A stretch of 64,000 nucleotides of DNA from Echinarachnius parma (taxonomy: Eukaryota; Echinodermata; Echinoidea; Clypeasteroida; Echinarachniidae). Where the stretch lies: NCBI GenBank assembly GCA_037951105.1, contig JBAMJV010008344.1:21866-85865 (forward strand), written 5' to 3'. Shown one piece after another: positions 36,301-45,300 of the stretch (the first letter of the stretch is position 1; every line of letters begins with the position of its first letter). The translations under genes were made by a program, and so were the position numbers. The notes under the pieces were generated by a model that was given only the letters and a program-made list of their open reading frames with translations, did not search any database and was not told the origin of the DNA.

Positions 36301-39300
36301 TAAACCCACTCGGCTTCGCCTCGTGGGTTTAACAGTTCCATAGTTACCTTGTGCAAACAATTCCTACCGACCCACTCATACCTGCGCATCATTTGTATAT
36401 TAGATAAACCAAACAGACTGAGCTAAATGAGCCGGATGAGCTAAAAATGAAGAATATATAATTACATGCAGTCAGTTTAAGCGAGGTTTGGTTATTTTGT
36501 TTAGTATTTTCGCTTATGCCATTGTTATTTGTGCACGGGTCACGTAGCTAGCGCGGGTCACGAAGCTAGCACGGGTCACGTAGGGATCACGCATAGCAAT
36601 GTGGTACTCCGTGGAATCCGTGTGCAAACTATACACGTATAATGCACAATTAAACGTTGGACGACGGTTTATTAGTTTTAGGTCTATAACTCCACGAAAA
36701 AGAGATTTCAAGCCCTAATTTTTTCAGGCATGCTGTTAAATGACATTTTCTTTCATACAAGAAAATAACCTTGCAACTTTTGAAATTTGGCTTGCAAAAG
36801 AGGAACTGTCCCTTTAAGCTTACCTGGTTCAGCGGTTGTAGTATCAACTATAAAATTTAAAAAAAGAGAAAGAAAAATAAACGTAGCTGAAAGGCCGTGC
36901 ACACAAATACGTCCTATATTTGTTTTTATTCTTTTATTAAATATTCATTTTGTTTGAGCTGCTGTGAACCAATTGACTGGCCCTATAAAGAGCTCTTAAG
37001 ATGTTCTGTTGAGGCTATTGTTCACTAATGCACTTTATATTTTTTTTAACTCAGATTTCAGACTTTGACTTGAGTGCAATATTTTGTTTGCTATTTTAAT
37101 AGAAAGTTTAGGTCTTGGGACTATGTAGTGACTAGGGTAGGAAATATATGGAGGCTGAGAGAGATTTTGTCCCGTAATTTTCAAAATAGCCCCCTAAATT
37201 CATTAGCTAGCCCCTAAAATTACTATAGGGTATTATGTTAAATATTTTGTCATATCCATAAGATTGAAAAAGTAGCCCCCTAAAATAAAAATAAATTAAT
37301 TCCTGCATTGGTAGTCAGCTTTCACATAACATTAGTTAGGGCTTCACACAAGCAATTGCCCAATGGACCAGGAGAAATAACTATTTATTAACTGAATAAT
37401 TAAAGGGGACCACCAGGCAAAGAACAACACATAATTATACGTTTTGGTACCATTTTGTGATATCAAATAGATACCCAACATTTTGCAAAGGGTTGTGTAA
37501 TTCATAAACAAAGCAATTAATTTCCAACACTTACGGAACCACTACTATTTCCTGGTTCCGTACGGGCCAAACATTTGCGAGTGCGCCAATGCTATCTATT
37601 CACGCGTACGTTTGGAGACAAAAGAATCCTGAGCGATTCGTTCGCTCTGGACAAAGTAGTCTCTGCATGCAGATGCATGAACGCATGCTTTAGAATGGTG
37701 ATACGTTTTCCAATTATATTTTTTTCTTTCTGTTGTTACCTTTCATTTATAAGATTATTATTTTTGGGTGGTGGCACACTTTAAGTCAAATTGTATTGGC
37801 CATGCGATAACGTAATCACTGATATAGCAGCAGACTCAACAACAGTGGTTACTTAACCCACTTTTGTTAGTGCATACTCAGATGACGTTGTACATGATAG
37901 AGGACTTGGACAAAATGGCACCCTCCGGTGGTCAGTCGAAACAGATGATAGTGGTCTCCTAAACATTGATTATTTCCATTATTAATGATACCCAAGAGGA
38001 AATGTACAACTAGAAGTGACAGGAATTATGCAAACATTTATCACTAACAGTGAGCAAAAATGCCAGCTTCGGTTCCCCTTTAATGATACCCGAGAATAAA
38101 TAAACAACTGGAAGAGACAGGAACTAACAATTTATCAGTAACGGCTTCCCTTTTATTCCGCTTCTCTTTAAAAACACAATGTCAGGAAACTTTTATGTTT
38201 TAAATGTTGTTAAAAATGACACAGGAATTCCTGTTTGGCGGCTTCAGCGGATGGCCGTACGTGCAACATTTTGTCAAAAGAGCTACAATAATTCTTAGAC
38301 TTTTGCCAAAGAATCCAATATAAAATGTGTAATAATTTGTTTGTAAGATATCACTGGCTTGATCTCTTTGTAGACAATCCCTGATGATGGCTGGAAACAA
38401 GCCGAATATAGCCACACCTGCACTGCTCTGTATAAGCAACCGACAATAAGAGCATGGACGGTCCACTTGGAATATAGGTAGAAGGATATCAAATTAATTT
38501 TATCATCGGTTTGACTTTGAACTAAAATTTGTAAAAAATGATAGGAAATGTCAATAACATTTCTTGAACTTGCAAAAATAAACTCAGAGAAATGTTGTTC
38601 AACGTTATTGTTTTTCATTGTACTTACCCTCCCTACAATTGCAACATCCCATGTTGAGTATTGGAAATCCGATATGCCGATATGCATATAATTTTTTACA
38701 AACAATTCATCAATGTTTGACTGGAAAGTTTCAACAATAAAACAACACAATTTGAAAATATTTCATTTATAAGATGCTTTCAAACAGAGGTTAAAAGTCT
38801 GAAATGGAAGAGCATATTTCCGTTATCAATCAAATTTGCTACGACTGCACAAGTCAACATTCAACGTTCAGCGTACAGAAATCAGGTACATTGATTTTTG
38901 GCAGCAATATTAACAGGAAATCTGGGCAGGAAGCATGGCATTTCAACATTTCTAGTTGTCAAAATAATGACTCACAATTTTAAAGGGATCCAGTAAATTG
39001 GTTGACATGTGCAAAAATTGATGAATGGTACAATGTGTATTGTCATAATCTGATATGTCCACTAAGTAATGTGCGAAAGTTTCATGTTAACCCATCAAAA
39101 ACGGAGTCCCACATATTTGTGGGTTGGTAGTCCTACACTTCAGCAAGAAGATAACAAGTTATATGAAGTTATAAATATAGATCGATCGCTATAATTTAGG
39201 AAAATCCGTAAAATTGGTAACACATTGTGATATTTATTTTTAAAAACGATTTGGCATTCAAATTGGCAACTTTGCGGCAATTACTAAATATTTTCCAACT

Positions 39301-42300
39301 TTTTTTTATGTCATTAAAAGGTAGAACAAAATTAGGAGTTGCCAATGTGTAGAGGAAAATAATGATCAATTTTGCCTTTAAATAGCTCTCGTCCTTGATG
39401 GGTTCAATGGATGTTTTATACTCAAGTAATGGGCAAAAAGTGCAAAGTGATATTCACTAACCCATCGCAATTTCCTTGAACAACATTATAACTATCCAGT
39501 GGATAGTTACAAATCCAAACACTTCAATTGTAAATATCTTTCTAATGAAAGGGAAATTTGAAAAAAAAATAAAGTCAGTTCTATGTATGCTTCTATTGGT
39601 AATACAAATAACATGGTATGAGAGAACCACTAGATTTCTGATGAAGTTTTTGTAGATGTTGACAATGTTACAAGATCCCTTTAATAAGTAAGCTCTGCAG
39701 AGATACCAAGTACATGTAAATGCTAAAAATTATTTTTTTCTCCTTGTGGCCCAGTCAGGCAAGTGAAAGGAACATTTCAAGATTTCTAAATTTTTTGTAA
39801 TTCTTGTAATTTTGGTTGGCTTGTCACAAAAAATAGATTAAACATAAATCAAAGGTTAGTGACATCGGGATAGCAGGCCAGTGGTAATTTCGAGCCTTGG
39901 GGGTACATGTAGTTTCATGAACGGGTCTCAAGACTTAGCTATGCACTTTTTCTGGTGTGGAGATAGGGTGCAATTACTGTCTTTCCTTAGTATTCCTGGC
40001 TAATTTGTGATACATATTCATGTATATTATGATTTATTTCTCTAATTATTGTATATACACTACTCAAAAAAAGTTAAGGATCACTTTTTATTTTGTGTAT
40101 AATTTTAAAATGACATAGTTTACTCCTGAATGACCTCAAACACACTGTAATCAATATCACATGTGGTTCAGTTGTTGCATAATGTCTCTTGCATCATTTT
40201 CTTATTCCAATGAGGACACCATCTAATCAAACAAATAATGAAATAACTAGGTAAGACCTCACACATAGCTTGGAAAAAATACAAGTTAAGAAAAAAAGTG
40301 ATCCTTAACTTTTTTTGAGTAGTATATATTAAATGGATAGTTGGTCAAACTTAACTTTAATAACCAAAACCTGCACCATTACGGTACAAACTAATATTTA
40401 TAACTCCACCATGCTCGAAAAGTATACACAATTACAAACGACAAAGTAAAACCCCTGTTATCATTCAAAAAGAGCCGTTACAACTCAAGAGTCAAATTAA
40501 TTCTAGAGTACGCTAGCGCGAAGCGCTAGCGTTCTAGGTCCTCCTAATACGGGACTGAAACTGAATATTGTTTTTGCACGCTAATTGTGCTTAAAATTAT
40601 ACATATGATACGGTACTTACCACCGATTCATTCTCCAATATGTGATCCAACTATCGGTTGGATTAAAATTATGTTTTTTCCCTCCATTCCGCTAAAAATC
40701 AGTGATTTATGCGACTCCTCGACTTCTATCCGTGTGTTAGCGCGACTCCGAACAGATTTTGAACGGAAGCTGGTCGCGATGGCCGCCGATGCGAACGGCG
40801 ATTGCGATACACATTGTACATGCGCGGTAAGCATAGGAGGACCTAGAGCGCTAGCGCTTTGCGCTAGCATTCTCTAAAAGTGATGGCCGGACGTCAATCA
40901 CTTTTATATTATATTTTGAAAGCAAATTTCACAACAATGAGAGCATTTGAATGGGAATTATTATTATTTCCCATGTTTTTTTTAATGATCTTTCACATGG
41001 AATTGAAATCAACCAAATCAGTTACAATTAATTTGGGGGGGGCACTTCGGAAAATACCAATACTCAACGCTCCCTTTAACGTTTCTTTATACCTTTTGAG
41101 TTCATTAATTATGTTATTTCGATATTTGTAAATATTGTTGCAAATGACACTGCAATTCAGCTTGTAGCTGTGAATGTGACATTTTGTTGAATAAAATACT
41201 ATTATTATTATTATTATTATTATCATTATCTCCGCGTTCAGATACTACAGCTTTCGGCTATCGACGCTCTGTGGGAAAAGCAGAGATGATTTCACCCGGC
41301 TAGCTCCGCGCCTGACCCTCAGCAGTTAACGGGATGTCTTGAAGCATTTATGTATTCAAATATTGGATAGGCTACATATAACGACATAATGTATGGACCT
41401 GTGGGCAGTGGCTTAGATCAATGGGGTACAGGGGGGACACGCCCCCCCAAAAATTGACCAAGAAAATACAAATAGGAAGAATCGAGAAATCATAGAGCTT
41501 GCATGCCCCCCCCCCCCCCCCCCCCCCCCCCACTCCAACACACAAACATTAGAAATAAGCTTTGTAATTCAGTAGTGTAGTGAAGGGAGTGGGGGCATGG
41601 GGGCACATCCCCCCATTAATTTGAGAAAATGGTAACATTCATAACATACATGTACATAACTAACATAAATAATAATATGTATGTACATAAATAATAACTA
41701 GTGTACTCCCAGTGCAACTATGGACCACATGAGAAAGTTCATCACAAAACCTTCATCAACTAGCCATATATATTTCAATTGTCCCGATTTGTGTACCCAA
41801 ACATTTTCCGAAAACTCAGCTGTCCTTGATGTAAGAAATTCTCAGCTGTCCTCAAAATCTCAGCTGTTCTCCAGTAACAACTGCCTATTAACCCATCAAG
41901 GAAGGTGTCCCACATATTTGCAAGAAGATAACAAGTTATATTCTGAAGCATACAAGCAGAAAGAGCATAAATTTCCCTATTTTGTTACTCTACCTGCTTT
42001 AAGATTTTTTTTAAGATTTTTATTATTGCATAAATCGCTAAAATTTAGGAAAACCCTCAAATTGGCAACAAACACCAATTTTTAGCGCTCAAATTGGCAA
42101 ATTTGCGGCAAAGTCACTTCATATTTGTCTTAAAATTGTCATTACTAAATATTTTCCACATATTTTTATGTCATTAAAAGGTAGAAAAAAATTAGGAGTT
42201 ACCAATTTGTAGAGGAAAATAATGATAAATTTTGACTTAAAATAGCTCTCGCCCTTGATGGGTTAACACGAACAGAGTCAACAATCCAGCAACAACATAC

Positions 42301-45300
42301 ATGTAGACAATGAATCCATCTTCTCAGCTTTACATTTGGCAAACTAATTGTTTGTGGCACCAGGTCATAATAGTCTGTGTATGACTTTGTCTCATCGTCA
42401 TTCGACCCAAAAATGACTGTTTTGGGGGATTTTAACCCCCCCCCCCCCCCCCTTTACCACTTGTAGCTGATCTCGACTATCATTACCAAAGGTCTCGGCC
42501 TCAATTTTGAAAGATCCTGGTCTCGGCTTTGAAAATTCTTGACCCGACACCCCCCCTCAAAAAATTTTCACAGACATCCCGCCCCCCTCAACAATTTTGA
42601 ACGACATTCATATGTTTACCATTGACGGCCCTACAATGAATCTCTGTAATAGGATATGCCAGTGAGCACAGAATAATTTCAATTCATTTATATCAAATGT
42701 GATCAATACTGAAATAAAAATTAAACTGTATAACATCCAAATTAATACAGGCGATATCTTTTATAAAATAACATATTAACCGTTCAACGGCCAGCGGCGA
42801 AAATAGACTCTTTTTCGTACCATCGGGATGTCTATCGCGAGGCGTGAAATCTCTGTAATAGGATGCCGGTGAGCGCAGAAAAATTGTAATTTATTTATAT
42901 CATGAGTGATAAATACTGAAATAAAAATAAAACTGTACAACATTCAAATTAATAAAGGCAATATCTTTGTTAAAATAACGTTAACCGTTCAACGCCCGGG
43001 GCGAAAATAAACACAATTTTGTACCATCGGGATGTCGATCGCAAGGCGTGAAATCTCTGTACTGAAATAACAATCAAAACTTTTAAATAAAAAATGAAAA
43101 TAAAATAATTATAGAATAACAAACATATGTTTACCATTGACCGCCCTATGATGAATCTCTGTAATAGGATATTTGCCGGTGAGGGCAGAATAATTTTAAT
43201 CTAGTTATATCAAATGTGATAAATACTGAAATAAAAATTTAACTGTATAATATCCAAATTAATACTGGCAACATTTTTAATAAAATAATGTATGTTAACT
43301 GTTCAACGCCCCGCGGCGAAAATGCACTCTTTTTGTGTACCATCGGGATGGCGTGAAATCTCTATAATAGGATAATTTATGCCACTGAGCGCAGAATTAT
43401 TAAAATTTATTTATATCAAATGTGATCAATACAATTAATCTGTATGAAATTCAAATTAATTCAGGCAATAATGCCCCGCGGTGAAAATAAGACTCGATTT
43501 CGTACCATTTGGATGTCGAACGCGAGGACACCGATTGTGACACTGACAGGAGAGGAAATTTATAATTGCTTTGCCAAAATGGCTGGAAAATGAAAGTTTC
43601 GATCCCTCTGTACGTACTGTGAATTATCTTGAAAACTGAACTAAAGATTTCATTTGCGAAGGCACATTAACTTCATGCAGGGCACAACACAACTCACGTA
43701 CTGCAAAGCAGCTGAAAATACTATGCTTATTCCCATTCGTGTTCCCCGTAAGCCTCGGCCGACGTTAATGAGAACATCAGGGTACTGGGACCGGGTAACG
43801 TTACGGCCTCTGCATACTTATTTTTATTTTTGTTAATCAAATAATGCGAATTAAAACTCAACAAAGTTTGTGGCCGACATGTCCAAATCTTGTAAGACAA
43901 ACTCTGTCACTCCACTCAATATACGTAACATTATTGGGCAAATTCAGATTTTAAAAATAAAAGTCGTCGAAACTTTACACATGCGGTTATGAGCTATATC
44001 ACGCAGCGCATGCAGTGCATGCAGTGAAGCGCGTGCTTGTATGCACGCTATACCCCAGTACAGCCTAAAATGGCGGATTTTCGTTTGGTACCCCAGGGTA
44101 CAATTTACCGTAAAACTCCGTGTATAAGGCGCACTTTTTTTCCGTCGGAAAAATGTCAAAGTCGGGGGTGCGCCTTATACACAGGTACAGCAAACAAGAG
44201 CCCCAGGGGGGCACGACGCTCACCTGAGGTCAATCAATTCACATCTGGCGCATGTTCTCTCTGGCACCCTCAGAAGATATGAAATCAGTTGAAATCATGC
44301 CAAAATCTATAATGTGATGTACTATTTAATCAATAACTTTTGATCCCCTGTACCTAACATTATGATTTACCATAATGTTTGGGTGAATCATAAAAAAAGA
44401 CAGACACACATATAAGACAAAGCTTAACACATTTCACCAGCCACTGACCACTTCAGCATATTAACCCCACTCACATAGGGACCCTATGGGGCCATTCTGC
44501 GATGGCCTGTCATACTTCTGGATCTTGAGAAGAAGATATTTAAAATTAACATATTTTTTACACTTGGTGCCCTCCCCCAGGGCCCCCCTGAGGGCCACGC
44601 CCACCATTTTAGCAACTTCGATTCCTCTACCCCTAAGGATGATTCCTGCCATGTTTGGTTGGAATCTAATCATTGGTTCTGGAGAAGAAGATGAAAATGT
44701 ATATTTCCTATGGTAGGGCCCCCAAAAAAACTGTTACGCCCACAGGGCCCTTGTGGGGCCACCCACAAAAATCTTGTGAACAACTTTCATTCTTCATCAA
44801 TAGAGGCATCTACATATGAAATATCAGGTCTGTCATACTTCTGGATCTTGAGAAGAAGATGTTTAAAATTTACATATTTTTTACACTTGGTGCCCTCCTC
44901 CAGGGCCCCCCTGGGGGCCACGCCCACCATTTTAGCAACTTTGGTTCCTCTACCCCTAAAGATGATTCCTGCCATGTTTGGTTGGAATCTAATCATTGAT
45001 TCTGGAGAAGAAGATGAAAATGTATATTTCCTATGGTAGGGCCCCCAAAAAAACTGTTACGCCCACAGGGCCCTTATGGGACCACCCACAAAAATCTTGT
45101 GAACAACTTTCATTCTTCATCAATAGAGGCATCTAAATATGAAATATCAGGTCTGTCATACTTCTGGATCTTGAGAAGAAGATGTTTAAAATTTACATAT
45201 TTTTTACATTTGGTGCCCTCCCCCAGGGCCCCCCTGGGGGCCACGCCCACCATTTTAGCAACTTTGGTTCCTCTACCCCTAAATATGATTCCTGCCAAGT

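Noticed and set aside
41720..42085. 121-codon plus-strand frame
   Set aside because: Half of it lies in the CCCATCAAGG MITE; similar peptides in 13100-13405 come from another copy of that MITE.
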